Assembly (NCBI RefSeq): GCF_014190915.1
Contig: NZ_JACHVU010000008.1
Location: forward strand, 62,001 to 126,000
Length of the DNA stretch: 64,000 nucleotides
Source of the DNA: Mycolicibacterium iranicum
Lineage (GTDB): Bacteria; Actinomycetota; Actinomycetes; Mycobacteriales; Mycobacteriaceae
Direction: 5' to 3'
Part shown: positions 53,980 through 64,000 of the stretch, one piece after another
Position numbering within the stretch: the stretch's first letter is position 1
Layout of the letters: each line of letters begins with the position of its first letter
Translations under genes and position numbers: made by a program
Notes under the pieces: model-generated
What the model was told of the DNA's origin: nothing
Databases searched by the model: none
Seen by the model: only the letters and a program-made list of their open reading frames with translations

Positions 53980-54078
53980 CTGAGCGACGACTGTGTCAAG
54001 CATCACATCTTGCCGGTCGTCAAGTAAGCTCGTGGCAATCAGCATCATCGATTAACTCGCCGGGAGGGGTGCAACAAC

Positions 54079-54750
54079 GTGTCGATCTCTCGCGAGGACG
54101 GCGACGGGTACAGATCCGATACCCGGCAGCGGTTGATCGACGTGGCTGTCCAGCTCACGGGGCAGCACGGGTTCGCCGGCACGTCTCTGCAGATGATCGC
54201 CGACCAGTTGGGTTTCAGCAAAGCCGCGATCTATTACCACTTCCGCACCCGCGATCAACTACTGATCGCCATCATGGAGCCGTGGCTGCGCCAGATCCGC
54301 ACCATCGTCGAGGCTGCCGAGCAACGACGCACGCCACGAGGTCAAATCGACGAGATGGTGCAGGGATACGCAGGAGTTGTCGCCAGGAACCGCACCCTGG
54401 CCGCACTGGTCGTCTTCGACCCCGAGGTGCACCGGATCCTGCAATCCCAACCGGATTGGGGCGACCTCATCGGCCGCCAACTGGCGCTGGTCACCCAGTT
54501 GGACGAGGAGCCCACCGGAATCATCAAGGCCACCGCATTGATGACGGGGCTGGCGGGCGCAGCCACCGGCGCGCCGACGGGAATCTCGGAATCCGAACTG
54601 ACCGGGCAGCTCACCGACATCGGCCGACGGATCATGGGCCTTCGCCGGCCGGCCCGCACGGCGCACGAACAACCGACGGGTTCGGGCAGAGCGCCGGCCG
54701 TCCCCTCGACTGCGCCGGGACGATGGCAGAGTTTCCTCACCGAATCCTGA
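54079..54750 (+). CDS. TetR-family transcriptional regulator
   Basis: 223 aa. HTH at about residues 15-60 (TSLQMIADQLGFSKAAIYYHFRTRDQLL), followed by a helical ligand domain and an extended Ala/Pro/Ser-rich tail of about 30 residues. GTG at 54079 with GGGAGGGG about 10 bp upstream. It is divergent from the large secreted protein and likely its regulator, with half-sites in the shared promoter. Confidence 0.83.
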   Translation: MSISREDGDGYRSDTRQRLIDVAVQLTGQHGFAGTSLQMIADQLGFSKAAIYYHFRTRDQLLIAIMEPWLRQIRTIVEAAEQRRTPRGQIDEMVQGYAGVVARNRTLAALVVFDPEVHRILQSQPDWGDLIGRQLALVTQLDEEPTGIIKATALMTGLAGAATGAPTGISESELTGQLTDIGRRIMGLRRPARTAHEQPTGSGRAPAVPSTAPGRWQSFLTES

Positions 54751-54766
54751 CGTCGCAACCGGCCGG

Positions 54767-55582
54767 CTACCGCGCTTGTTTGAGCTTCCCGCGCTGATTG
54801 TCGCGGTTGCGCTCGAACACCAGGCGCAGCCCGTCCAGGGTGAGGTGGCGGTCGTAGTGCTCGACGGTGCGCAGGTCCTCCAGCACGAGCGGGGCGCCGT
54901 GACCGGTCGCCACGACGTTGACGTCGTCCCCGCCGAAACCGTCGACGTCGTCGCGGACGCGGTTGACCAGCGCGTCGACCAGACCGGCGAAGCCGAACAC
55001 CGCACCGGCCTGCATGCACTCGACGGTGTTCTTGCCGATGACCGAGCGGGGCCTGGTCAGCTCCACCCGGCGCAGTGCCGCCGACCGCGCCGCCGCGGCA
55101 TCCGAGGACACCTGCACACCGGGGGCGATCGCACCGCCGAGGAACTCGCCCTTGGCCGACACCACATCCACGCAGATCGACGAACCGAAGTCGACGACGA
55201 TCGAGGCGGTACCGAATTTGTGATATGCGGCAAGGCAATTGACGATGCGGTCGGCGCCGACCTCCTTCGGATTGTCGACCAGCAGCGGAATGCCGGTGCG
55301 CACACCCGGTTCGATCAGCACCTGCGGAATCGACGGCCAGTACTGCTCCAGCATCACCCGCACCTCGTGGAGCACCGACGGCACCGTCGACAAGCCGACC
55401 GCGCCGGTCAGCCGTTCGGCGTCGTCACCGATGAGACCGTCGATCGTCAGGGCCAGTTCGTCGGCCGTCACCTCGGGCTCGGTGCGGATGCGCCAGTGGT
55501 GCACCACTTTCGCGTGATCGCCCGACCCCGAGATGAGGCCGACGACGGTGTGGGTGTTGCGGACGTCTATCGCGAGCAGCAC
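54767..55582 (-). CDS. coaX: Type III pantothenate kinase
   Basis: 271 aa ASKHA-fold kinase. The phosphate-binding AIDVRNTHTVVG, pantothenate-site PKEVGADRIVNCLAAY, DFGSSICVDVV and GGAIAPGVQ are present. First step of CoA synthesis from pantothenate. The GTG at 55582 matches the M. tuberculosis start. It begins 4 bp after panD on the same strand. Confidence 0.93.
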   Translation of the reverse strand: MLLAIDVRNTHTVVGLISGSGDHAKVVHHWRIRTEPEVTADELALTIDGLIGDDAERLTGAVGLSTVPSVLHEVRVMLEQYWPSIPQVLIEPGVRTGIPLLVDNPKEVGADRIVNCLAAYHKFGTASIVVDFGSSICVDVVSAKGEFLGGAIAPGVQVSSDAAAARSAALRRVELTRPRSVIGKNTVECMQAGAVFGFAGLVDALVNRVRDDVDGFGGDDVNVVATGHGAPLVLEDLRTVEHYDRHLTLDGLRLVFERNRDNQRGKLKQAR

Positions 55583-55586
55583 GACA

Positions 55587-55994
55587 TCACCTCGGCGAGA
55601 CGAGGTCGGCGACGCCCGGTGGTACCGAGGCCGGGTCGGTACCGAGATCGACCAGACGGTTCGCGGCATCGACGAACACCACCCGCGGCCGGTGTGCCCT
55701 GGCCTCGGCATCGTCCATCACGCCGTAGGCGATCAGGATGACCAGGTCACCGGGGTGCACCAGATGTGCTGCGGCGCCGTTGATCCCGAGGACGCCGCTG
55801 CCCCGCTCGCCGGTGATCGCGTAGGTGACCAGGCGTGCGCCGTTCTCGATGTCGACGATCGTCACCTGCTCCCCCTCGACGAGGTCCGCGGCCTCCATCA
55901 GGTCGGCGTCGATCGTCACCGATCCCACGTAGTGCAGATCGGCCTGCGTGACCGTGGCCCGGTGGATCTTGGATTTCAGCATCGTCCGTAACAT
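55587..55994 (-). CDS. panD: Aspartate 1-decarboxylase
   Basis: 135 aa pyruvoyl enzyme making beta-alanine. The zymogen cleaves at Gly24-Ser25 (HYVGSVTID) to create the pyruvoyl group; Lys9 (LKSKIHRA) and the C-terminal NGAAAHLVHPGDLVI are conserved. ATG at 55994 shares a base with the panC stop (TGATG). A long C-terminal tail, about 20 residues, is typical of mycobacterial PanD. Confidence 0.95.
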   Translation of the reverse strand: MLRTMLKSKIHRATVTQADLHYVGSVTIDADLMEAADLVEGEQVTIVDIENGARLVTYAITGERGSGVLGINGAAAHLVHPGDLVILIAYGVMDDAEARAHRPRVVFVDAANRLVDLGTDPASVPPGVADLVSPR

Positions 55995-56938
55995 CAGTTC
56001 CTCCACGGCATCTCATGGCCCGGGCCCGTCGCGGCCCGCGGATGGCCGTCGATGCCCGAGCTCGCCCCCACGTCGATCGCGATGTTGTCGAGCAGCCGGG
56101 TGCGCCCCAGCCGGGCGGCGATCAGCATCCGGGCGGGACCCTCGACGGGCGCGGGGCCCATCAGCGGGTCGCGAAGCTCCAGGTAGTCCAATTCCAGTGC
56201 GGGGACCTCGTCGAGCACGGCGCGGGCGGCGTCCAGCGCCGCCACCGCGCCGGCCGACGCGGCGTACATCCCGGCCAGCAGGGCCGCAGACAACGCCCCG
56301 GCCTGCTCACGCTGCACCGGGTCGAGGTAGCGGTTACGCGACGACATCGCCAGCCCGTCGGCCTCCCGGACCGTGGGCACCGCCTGGATCTCGACGCCGA
56401 GATCCAGGTCGGACACCATCTGGCGGATCAGCGCCAACTGCTGGAAGTCCTTCTCGCCGAAGTAGGCGCGATCCGGGCGCACCGTGTTGAACAGCTTCAG
56501 CACCACCGTCAGCACACCGGCGAAATGCGTTGGGCGCGCTGCACCTTCGAGCTCCTCACCCAGCGGTCCCGGCTGCACCGTGGTGCGCATCCCGTTCGGG
56601 TACATGTCCTGCGGGGTGGGGGTGAACACCACTTCGACCCCTTCCTCACCCAACAGCGCGAGGTCGTCGTCGAGGGAGCGCGGGTAGGCGTCGAGGTCCT
56701 CCCCCGCGCCGAACTGCAGCGGGTTGACGAAGATCGACACCACCACCACCGCGCCAGGCACCCGCTTGGCGGCGCGCACGAGGGTCAGGTGGCCGTCGTG
56801 CAGGGCGCCCATCGTGGGTACGAAGACGATGCGCCTGCCGGTCGTGCGCAGCGCCCTGGTCACATCGGCGACATCGGCCGGCCGTGGGTACACATTGAGC
56901 TGCCCCGCCACGAACGTGGGCGCCTTGCGATTGATCAT
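55994..56938 (-). CDS. panC: Pantothenate synthetase
   Basis: 314 aa, condensing pantoate and beta-alanine with ATP. HIGH-type PTMGALHDGHLTLV, SIFVNPLQFG, FGEKDFQQLALI and the KMSKS-like MSSRNRYL motifs are intact. Start ATG overlaps the upstream Rossmann gene stop (ATGA). Part of the leftward panC-panD-coaX operon. Confidence 0.95.
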   Translation of the reverse strand: MINRKAPTFVAGQLNVYPRPADVADVTRALRTTGRRIVFVPTMGALHDGHLTLVRAAKRVPGAVVVVSIFVNPLQFGAGEDLDAYPRSLDDDLALLGEEGVEVVFTPTPQDMYPNGMRTTVQPGPLGEELEGAARPTHFAGVLTVVLKLFNTVRPDRAYFGEKDFQQLALIRQMVSDLDLGVEIQAVPTVREADGLAMSSRNRYLDPVQREQAGALSAALLAGMYAASAGAVAALDAARAVLDEVPALELDYLELRDPLMGPAPVEGPARMLIAARLGRTRLLDNIAIDVGASSGIDGHPRAATGPGHEMPWRN

Positions 56939-57930
56939 TCCTGTCCTGCTTCCGCCAACACGTCGAATACGGCCTGGGGGGCGTGCGCCCGCTGCGCCGT
57001 GCGCTGCGAATCCGCCCGGTATGCCTGCGCCAGATCGAGATTCACCTCACCCAGCGCGTGCAGGTGTCGTGCGACGGCCGCCGCGTCGCCCCGCGCGACG
57101 GGGCCCGTCAGCGCCGACTGGCCACGCTGCAGCGCATTGTCCAGTGCGGCACGGGCCAGCGGGGCGATGATCCGCTCGGCGATACCGCCCGGACGTTCCC
57201 CGACGGTCTCCTGCCCCAGCAGTTCCTGCCCCCACAGGGCTGCCCGCAGCGCGTCCACCGCGTCGAGCACGACCGTCACGAGATGGTTGCTCCCGTGCGC
57301 GAGCGCCGCGTGGTAGAGCGCACGGGCGTCCTCTCTGACCCGGAACGGCTCGCCGCCGATCTCCAGCACCAGCGATTGCGCGATGGCATAACCGATCTCG
57401 TCGCCGGCGGTGATACCGAAGCAGGTGCCGGCGAGGCGGTCGACGTCCTCGTCGGCGCCCGCGAAGGTCATCGCCGGATGGATGGCCAGCGTGATGCATC
57501 CCAGATCGGCCAAGGGAGCGAGCACGCCGATCCCGTTGGCGCCGGAGGTGTGCACCACGATGGTGTTGGGCCGGACCGCACCCGTAGCGGCCAGTCCTGT
57601 GACGAGGGCGGCCAGTTCGGTGTCGGGGACGGCGAGCAACAGCAGCTCGGCCCGTCCCGCCACCTCGTCGATCGGAAGGACGGGGGTGTCCGGCAGCCAC
57701 CGCTGAGCCCGGGCCCGCGAGGCGCCCGACACCGCCGCGCAGCCGACGACGACGTGCTCGACCCGTTCGAACGCCGCCCCGAGCGCGGTACCCACACGGC
57801 CCGCCGAGATCACACCGATCGTCAGCCGGGCCGGGCGGAGCCCGTCGTGCGGAGTCGTCCCGCCGGCGGAGGGCTGCACCATCGCAGTCGACCTCGCTGT
57901 TTCTGTGGCTTCGTTCCGGTCCCTCGACAC
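56935..57930 (-). CDS. Rossmann-fold DUF2520 protein (Rv3603c-like)
   Basis: 331 aa. An N-terminal NAD(P)-binding fold (LTIGVISAGRVGTALGAAFE) and a C-terminal helical domain (ALYHAALAHGSNHLVTVVLDA) resemble ketopantoate reductase/ProC-like dehydrogenases. Its position immediately upstream of panC, with ATGA overlap, suggests a role in pantothenate synthesis, possibly ketopantoate reduction, but this is inference. The first ~30 residues are likely disordered. Confidence 0.78.
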   Translation of the reverse strand: MSRDRNEATETARSTAMVQPSAGGTTPHDGLRPARLTIGVISAGRVGTALGAAFERVEHVVVGCAAVSGASRARAQRWLPDTPVLPIDEVAGRAELLLLAVPDTELAALVTGLAATGAVRPNTIVVHTSGANGIGVLAPLADLGCITLAIHPAMTFAGADEDVDRLAGTCFGITAGDEIGYAIAQSLVLEIGGEPFRVREDARALYHAALAHGSNHLVTVVLDAVDALRAALWGQELLGQETVGERPGGIAERIIAPLARAALDNALQRGQSALTGPVARGDAAAVARHLHALGEVNLDLAQAYRADSQRTAQRAHAPQAVFDVLAEAGQE

Positions 57931-57959
57931 GGGTACCGGACGGTCGCCACGAGCCTAGC

Positions 57960-59243
57960 TCAGTCCTCCCGGCGCCTTCGCCCGCCGCCACCCGACGGGG
58001 TGGCCTGCAGGCGCGCCATCAGGTCGGCGACCGACTGCCCGCCGACGTGCGCGCCGCCGTCGCCGTCCTGTTCGGCGGGCTCCTCCTGCGGCTCGACAGG
58101 TTGCTGCTCCCCGCCGGCGTAATGCCTGCCGCGCGGCTCGGGTTCTGCCGGGTGCTCCTGCGGAGCCTGGACCGGTGTCGGCTGCGGTGAGGGTGCCGCG
58201 GGCTGCGGGGCCGACTCGTCGCGGGCGCGTCGGCGGCCGACGTACTCGTTCTCTGCGCCGTTCGCCGGCGGCGCCACCCAGTTGCTCCCCGGCTCGCCGG
58301 CCGGGATGAACTGCCCCTCGGCGGGGACGGGCTGCCAGTGCGATGCGGTGGGAGCGGGTGCGGGCCGGCCCAGGGGTGGCGAGGGCTGCGAGGGCTGCGG
58401 CGGCTGCGAGGGCTGCGGCGGCGGGGCCGGCTGGGGCGCCGGCTGCGGGGGCAGCCACGGGAACTGGGGTGGTGGCGAGTGTTGCGGCGGCGCGGGCTGC
58501 GGGGGTGGCGGCGGTGGGGGTTGCTGCGGCGGCGGGGGCGGCACCCAGGCCGGCTCGGCGGACTCCTCGGCCTGGCGCCGGTGTCCGGTGGCCTGCTCCC
58601 CCGACCGGCGATGCGCACCGCCGGGCTCACCGGCCTGCGGCGCCCACTCGCTCTCGGGCGGGTGCGGCTCCGCGGGCACGTCGATGATCGGGCTCTCGTC
58701 GGTCTTCGGCGCGTCCGGATCGTCGGCGGGTCCGAAATCGTCCTCGGTGTCGATCCTGCTACTGCTGACCCGTCCCGCGGTGCGTTCGGTCTCGATCGCG
58801 GGCCGGTGTGAGAGGTCCGCGTCGAACAGGTACTCGAGATTGGCCCGCAGGGCGGCGAGCTCGGCACGCAGCGCGGCCACCTCGTCTGCGGACTGCGCCC
58901 GCACCTCGGATGCGAGCTCGCGGCGCAGGTGCGATTCGACGGCCAGCTCGTACTCGCGCCGCGCGGAGATCTCCCGCTCGAGTTGCAGGTCGTAGACGAG
59001 CTTGAGGTCGCGGACCTTGGCCGCGTCGCTGTCGCTCTGCCTGCGGTAGATCACCGAGACGAAGGCGGCGACGACTGCGGCCCACAGCGCGAGAATGACT
59101 GCGAGCTTGAGCAATTCGACGCGGTTGGTGAAAACCAGGGCCGAGCTGGCGGCGATGGCCAGCACCAGCAACACCGTCATGAGTATCCAGCCCGGCCTTC
59201 GACCGCCGCGTCTGAGGCGGCCGCCGCGGGTCGGATCGGTCAT
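57960..59243 (-). CDS. Proline-rich membrane protein (Rv3604c-like)
   Basis: 427 aa. Basic N-terminus (GGRLRRGGRRPGW), two membrane helices (about 19-38 and 46-66), a coiled-coil segment rich in Glu/Arg/Ala (about 75-140), then about 250 residues of disordered Pro/Gln-rich sequence with polyproline runs. Conserved position between the pan and fol clusters in mycobacteria; possibly an envelope or cell-division accessory protein, unproven. ATG at 59243. Confidence 0.75.
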   Translation of the reverse strand: MTDPTRGGRLRRGGRRPGWILMTVLLVLAIAASSALVFTNRVELLKLAVILALWAAVVAAFVSVIYRRQSDSDAAKVRDLKLVYDLQLEREISARREYELAVESHLRRELASEVRAQSADEVAALRAELAALRANLEYLFDADLSHRPAIETERTAGRVSSSRIDTEDDFGPADDPDAPKTDESPIIDVPAEPHPPESEWAPQAGEPGGAHRRSGEQATGHRRQAEESAEPAWVPPPPPQQPPPPPPPQPAPPQHSPPPQFPWLPPQPAPQPAPPPQPSQPPQPSQPSPPLGRPAPAPTASHWQPVPAEGQFIPAGEPGSNWVAPPANGAENEYVGRRRARDESAPQPAAPSPQPTPVQAPQEHPAEPEPRGRHYAGGEQQPVEPQEEPAEQDGDGGAHVGGQSVADLMARLQATPSGGGGRRRRED

Positions 59244-59320
59244 GGGGCGACTGTACCCGCCACAGGTCATCTCGCGTGTCGACCTCCGCGGCGATTCGGC
59301 GTGCGCGCCGCACGAAATCC

Positions 59321-59797
59321 TCAGCCGGGGGCGGGGTCCGCGTTCTGGCCGGTGTCGTCGGGAGACCTGCAGCAATGCTGCAGCCACATCGCGGCGAGGA
59401 CCAGTGCGAGAGCGCACAGCGCGGCCACGACCGCTCCGGAGGTGTCCTCGGCGGCGACCCGCAACGTGCTGCGCCGCGGCAGGAGATAAACGACGACGGC
59501 CAGCCACCACCCCAGCACCACGCTGCCCATCCACGCCGAGGCCTTCGCGATGACGACCGACCGGGCCACGGCCAGCGGGTGCAGGCGACCGGCGCCCACG
59601 CCGATCTGCCCGTCGCGAATCCTGGCGCGCACGAGGAACGCCCAGCCCGCGATCGCGACCGCGACGCCCAGCAGGGACACCCCCGTCCACAGCGTGATCG
59701 GCGGGAAGGAGCGGTATACGACGTGCATCAGCACGTAGGTCGCCACCGCGGCGACGGCGGCGGCGGTCGCCAGGTCACGCTTGCGCGTCGGCCCCAT
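59321..59797 (-). CDS. DUF3180 membrane protein (Rv3605c-like)
   Basis: 158 aa with four hydrophobic segments. GPTRKRDLATAAAVAAVATYVL, a second helix around 35-55, the central AVARSVVIAKASAWMGSVVLGWW and a last helix near 120-142 are DUF3180 features. It overlaps folK by one base (stop/start at 59797) and so belongs to the folate operon; function unknown. Confidence 0.85.
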   Translation of the reverse strand: MGPTRKRDLATAAAVAAVATYVLMHVVYRSFPPITLWTGVSLLGVAVAIAGWAFLVRARIRDGQIGVGAGRLHPLAVARSVVIAKASAWMGSVVLGWWLAVVVYLLPRRSTLRVAAEDTSGAVVAALCALALVLAAMWLQHCCRSPDDTGQNADPAPG

Positions 59798-60324
59798 CAG
59801 CGGCCGTTCCTGCGGTGCAGCACGAGCGGGGTCTCGCGGACGCCGGCGCGTTCACCGGCGTCCACGTCGAGGAGGTGGTCGGCGACCGGCCGGGTCCGTC
59901 CCGCCACGGTCAACGTCGCGCCGGGATCGGCGGCCTGCCACGGGATCAGCACGAATGCGCGCACGTGCGCGTAGGGGTGCGGCAAGGTGAGGACCCGGTC
60001 GTCGACGACGGTGTCGCCATCGGGGCCGGGGCAGGTGACGAGGTCGACGTCCAGGGTCCGCGGCCCCCACCGCACGTCGCGGACGCGGTGCGCCGCGGCC
60101 TCGAGCTCGTGTGCGCGGCGCAGCCAGCCGTGCGGGTCCAGGTCCGGATCGCGGGCCAGCACAACGGCGTTGAGGAACGGCTGCTGGTCCACCCCACCCC
60201 ACGCGTCGGTCTCGTAGACCGGCGACACCGCGGTCACCGCCTCACCGAGGCCGTCGAGGACGGACTGCAGGTGCGCCAACCGGTCGCCGATGTTCGACCC
60301 GATGGACAGGACCACCGACGTCAT
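59797..60324 (-). CDS. folK: HPPK, 6-hydroxymethyl-7,8-dihydropterin pyrophosphokinase
   Basis: 175 aa. Opens with VVLSIGSNIGDRLAHLQ; RVRDVRWGPRTLDVDLVTC contains the Mg-binding DxD, and LTLPHPYAHVRAFVL is the C-terminal motif. Transfers pyrophosphate from ATP to the pterin in folate synthesis. 19 bp after folB in the folE-folP-folB-folK order. Confidence 0.94.
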   Translation of the reverse strand: MTSVVLSIGSNIGDRLAHLQSVLDGLGEAVTAVSPVYETDAWGGVDQQPFLNAVVLARDPDLDPHGWLRRAHELEAAAHRVRDVRWGPRTLDVDLVTCPGPDGDTVVDDRVLTLPHPYAHVRAFVLIPWQAADPGATLTVAGRTRPVADHLLDVDAGERAGVRETPLVLHRRNGR

Positions 60325-60343
60325 GCGTCCTCCGGTCGCGTGC

Positions 60344-60724
60344 TCACACGGCTCCCCGGCCGCCGCGGCGCGAGCGGCGGGCCACCACCGCGACGTCGCG
60401 GAAGGTCAGCGGGATCGGCGCCGACGGCTTGTGCAGCACGACCTCGACGGCGTGCACGCGTTCGTCGCGCATCACGTCGTCGGCGATCTCGCCGGACACC
60501 GTCTCGATCAGGTTGCGCGGCGGGCCGCCGATGATGTCGGCCGCCCGCTGGGCCAGCGCGCCGTAGTCGAGGGTGTCGACGAGGTCGTCGCTGGCGGCCG
60601 CCGCGGCCAGATCGACCCACACCGTGATGTCCACGACGAAGTCCTGCCCGTCCCGGCGCTCATGGTCGAACACCCCGTGATTGCCCCGAACTGTCAGTCC
60701 CCGCAACTCGATTCGATCAGCCAT
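60344..60724 (-). CDS. folB: Dihydroneopterin aldolase
   Basis: 126 aa. IELRGLTVRGNHGVFDHERRDGQDFVVDI at the N-terminus (catalytic Glu and Tyr/His positions), LIETVSGEIADDVM and the C-terminal VEVVLHKPSAPIPLTF with catalytic Lys are present. Start overlaps the folP stop by 8 bp. Confidence 0.94.
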   Translation of the reverse strand: MADRIELRGLTVRGNHGVFDHERRDGQDFVVDITVWVDLAAAAASDDLVDTLDYGALAQRAADIIGGPPRNLIETVSGEIADDVMRDERVHAVEVVLHKPSAPIPLTFRDVAVVARRSRRGGRGAV

Positions 60725-61544
60725 CCGATCCCGTCCGCCAAGCGTTCACCACTGCCAGCGCGTCGACCGACGCGCGGACGTCATGCACCCGAACCCCCCA
60801 GGCCCCGTGCCAGCCGGCCAGTGCCGAGATCACCGCGGTCGCCGTCTCGCGGCCGGCGGGCGGCCGCGGCTCCCCCGCGTCGTCGGCCAGCAGTGTGCCG
60901 AGGAACCTCTTGCGCGACGCGCCGACGAGCACCGGGACCCCGGTTCCGACCAGCTCGGGCAGCGCGTGCAGGAGAGCCCAGTTGTGCCGGCCCGTCTTGG
61001 CGAAGCCCAGACCGGGATCGATGACGACCTTGGCGGGGTCGACCCCGGCGTCGACAGCCGCGTCCACGCAGCCGAGCAGATCGTCGCGCACCTCGGCGAC
61101 CACGTCGGTGTAGTCCGGCACCGCGTGCGGCTCGTCGCTGCCGACCGAACGCCAGTGCATCAGGATCCACGGCACCCCGGCGTCGGCCACCACGCGGACC
61201 ATGTCCGGGTCGGCCTTGCCGCCGGAGACGTCGTTGACGATGGCGGCACCACTGGCGAGCGCTGCCTCCGCGACCGCCGCGTGCATGGTGTCGATGCTGA
61301 CCGTGATGCCCTGTTGGGCCAGGGTTCTGACCACCGGGACGATGCGTGCCGTCTCGATCTCAGGATCGATCCGCGTGGCGCCCGGCCGGGTCGACTCGCC
61401 GCCGACGTCCACGATCGCCGCGCCCTGGGCGGCGAGCTCGACACCGTGTGCCACGGCGGCGTCGCGGTCGAGGAACAGTCCGCCGTCGGAGAACGAGTCG
61501 TCGGTGACGTTCACGACGCCCATGACCCGCACCTGACCGGACAT
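60717..61544 (-). CDS. folP: Dihydropteroate synthase
   Basis: 275 aa TIM-barrel enzyme, target of sulfonamides. VMGVVNVTDDSFSDGG, DVGGESTRPGA, the NDVSGG and DPGLGFAKT loops, and GASRKRFLG and RVHDV near the end are intact. ATG at 61544 is used; a GTG at 61571 overlapping the folE stop (GTGA) would add nine residues and permit coupling. Between folE and folB. Confidence 0.94.
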   Translation of the reverse strand: MSGQVRVMGVVNVTDDSFSDGGLFLDRDAAVAHGVELAAQGAAIVDVGGESTRPGATRIDPEIETARIVPVVRTLAQQGITVSIDTMHAAVAEAALASGAAIVNDVSGGKADPDMVRVVADAGVPWILMHWRSVGSDEPHAVPDYTDVVAEVRDDLLGCVDAAVDAGVDPAKVVIDPGLGFAKTGRHNWALLHALPELVGTGVPVLVGASRKRFLGTLLADDAGEPRPPAGRETATAVISALAGWHGAWGVRVHDVRASVDALAVVNAWRTGSDG

Positions 61545-61567
61545 CCCCTCGCTCCGCTCGTCCGGCG

Positions 61568-62173
61568 TCACTTCCGCAGGATCAGGTCCAGGGCTTCGGC
61601 GCGGGACGCCTTGTCGGTCTTGAACTGTCCGCGCACCGCGGAGGTGGTCGTCACCGCACCCGGCTTGCGGATGCCGCGCATGGCCATGCACAGGTGCTCG
61701 GCCTCGATCACCACGATCGCGCCGCGCGGATCCAGTTTGCGCATCAACGCATCGGCGATCTGGGCGGTCAACCGCTCCTGCACCTGCGGCCGCTTGGCGT
61801 ACAGGTCGACCACGCGCGCCAATTTCGACAGCCCGGTCACCCGGCCGTCCACGCCGGGGATGTAGCCGACATGGGCCACACCGTGGAACGACACCAGGTG
61901 GTGCTCGCACGTCGAGTACATCGGGATGTCCTTGACCAGCACCATCTCGTCGTGCTGCTCGTCGAACGTCGTGTTCAGCACGTCGTCGGGGTCGGTGTAC
62001 AGCCCGGCGAAGATCTCCCGGTAGGCACGCGCCACCCTCGCCGGGGTGTCGCGCAGCCCCTGTCGGTCCGGGTCCTCCCCGACCGCGATCAGCAGCTCAC
62101 GCACAGCGGCTTCGGCGCGGGCCTGGTCGAAATCGGGGGTGAGCGTGGCCGAGTGGTTGTGCGACCGCGTCAT
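61568..62173 (-). CDS. folE: GTP cyclohydrolase I
   Basis: 201 aa. First enzyme of folate synthesis. The zinc ligands Cys and His in YSTCEHHLVSFHG and the later Cys in EHLCMAMRGI are present, so this is the zinc-dependent FolE rather than a metal-flexible paralogue. SKLARVVDLYAKRPQVQERLT is typical. It follows ftsH by 29 bp on the same strand. Confidence 0.95.
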   Translation of the reverse strand: MTRSHNHSATLTPDFDQARAEAAVRELLIAVGEDPDRQGLRDTPARVARAYREIFAGLYTDPDDVLNTTFDEQHDEMVLVKDIPMYSTCEHHLVSFHGVAHVGYIPGVDGRVTGLSKLARVVDLYAKRPQVQERLTAQIADALMRKLDPRGAIVVIEAEHLCMAMRGIRKPGAVTTTSAVRGQFKTDKASRAEALDLILRK

Positions 62174-62202
62174 CGAGATCTCCGTTCGGAAGTGTCAGCC
62201 GG

Positions 62203-64000
<1,798 letters not shown>

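Noticed and set aside
57960..59243. Polyproline membrane protein as a PE/PPE family member
   Set aside because: No PE or PPE N-terminal motif; it has two membrane helices and a coiled coil, and the proline-rich part is a disordered tail.
61540..61571. Short GAGCGGAGCGAGG symmetry before folP as a regulator site
   Set aside because: Such GAGCG-AGCGAG strings are common between mycobacterial genes, so specificity cannot be argued from this sequence.

Overview
The window is a high-GC actinobacterial chromosome segment. Nearly every core gene and its order match the mycobacterial block that runs from Rv3567c to Rv3610c in M. tuberculosis. A zinc and cobalt accessory content of the kind I recall from fast growers such as M. 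smegmatis points to a Mycolicibacterium-type rapid grower. That assignment is from memory of gene order and protein family resemblance; no search was run.

Region 1 (44-12025) is sterol catabolism. hsaA-hsaD-hsaC-hsaB (leftward), kshB (rightward), fadE34 (leftward) and the repressor kstR (rightward) are tied together by three KstR operators at 3669-3682, 3737-3750 and 8580-8593. Interspersed are an exported Rv3572-like protein, an EspA/EspE-like ESX-associated protein, trehalose-phosphatase (otsB) next to kstR, a methyltransferase and a LacI-type regulator.

Region 2 (12037-27768) is a zinc-homeostasis island. It holds a ZnuABC-type importer, a COG0523 metallochaperone GTPase, and an AztABCD-type importer whose permease is fused in frame to a second AztD-like beta-propeller. 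Also present are the exporter CtpC with its PacL1 partner, a permease/TIGR03943 pair, and an alternative L31 gene (rpmE2) broken by a one-base frameshift. Five Zur-box-like 7-1-7 palindromes lie in three intergenic spots. A lone pxpA and an ArsR/MFS pair sit inside the island.

Region 3 (27817-43005) is conserved housekeeping: an MBL-fold hydrolase, an ArsB-like transporter, rlmB, cysS, ispF, carD, lpqE, radA, disA, a membrane protein, canB, mutY, a GlxA-type regulator, an alpha/beta hydrolase, the haem-degrading mhuD and lpqF. The ispD gene normally found between carD and ispF is absent; only 9 bp separate them.

Region 4 (43008-44861) is a cobalamin-riboswitch-controlled cbtB-cbtA cobalt transporter with a variant histidine phosphatase, followed by tandem repeats that copy the phosphatase's last codons and stop.

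Region 5 (44878-64000) holds clpC1 (with a ClgR-like operator), lsr2, lysS, a PLP fold-III enzyme, a large secreted Ig-like/beta-propeller protein with a divergent TetR regulator, then the pantothenate/CoA cluster (coaX, panD, panC, a Rossmann protein). It ends with the folate cluster (folK, folB, folP, folE, plus two membrane proteins) and the 3' two-thirds of ftsH, cut by the window edge. I found no tRNA, rRNA, insertion sequence or CRISPR array.
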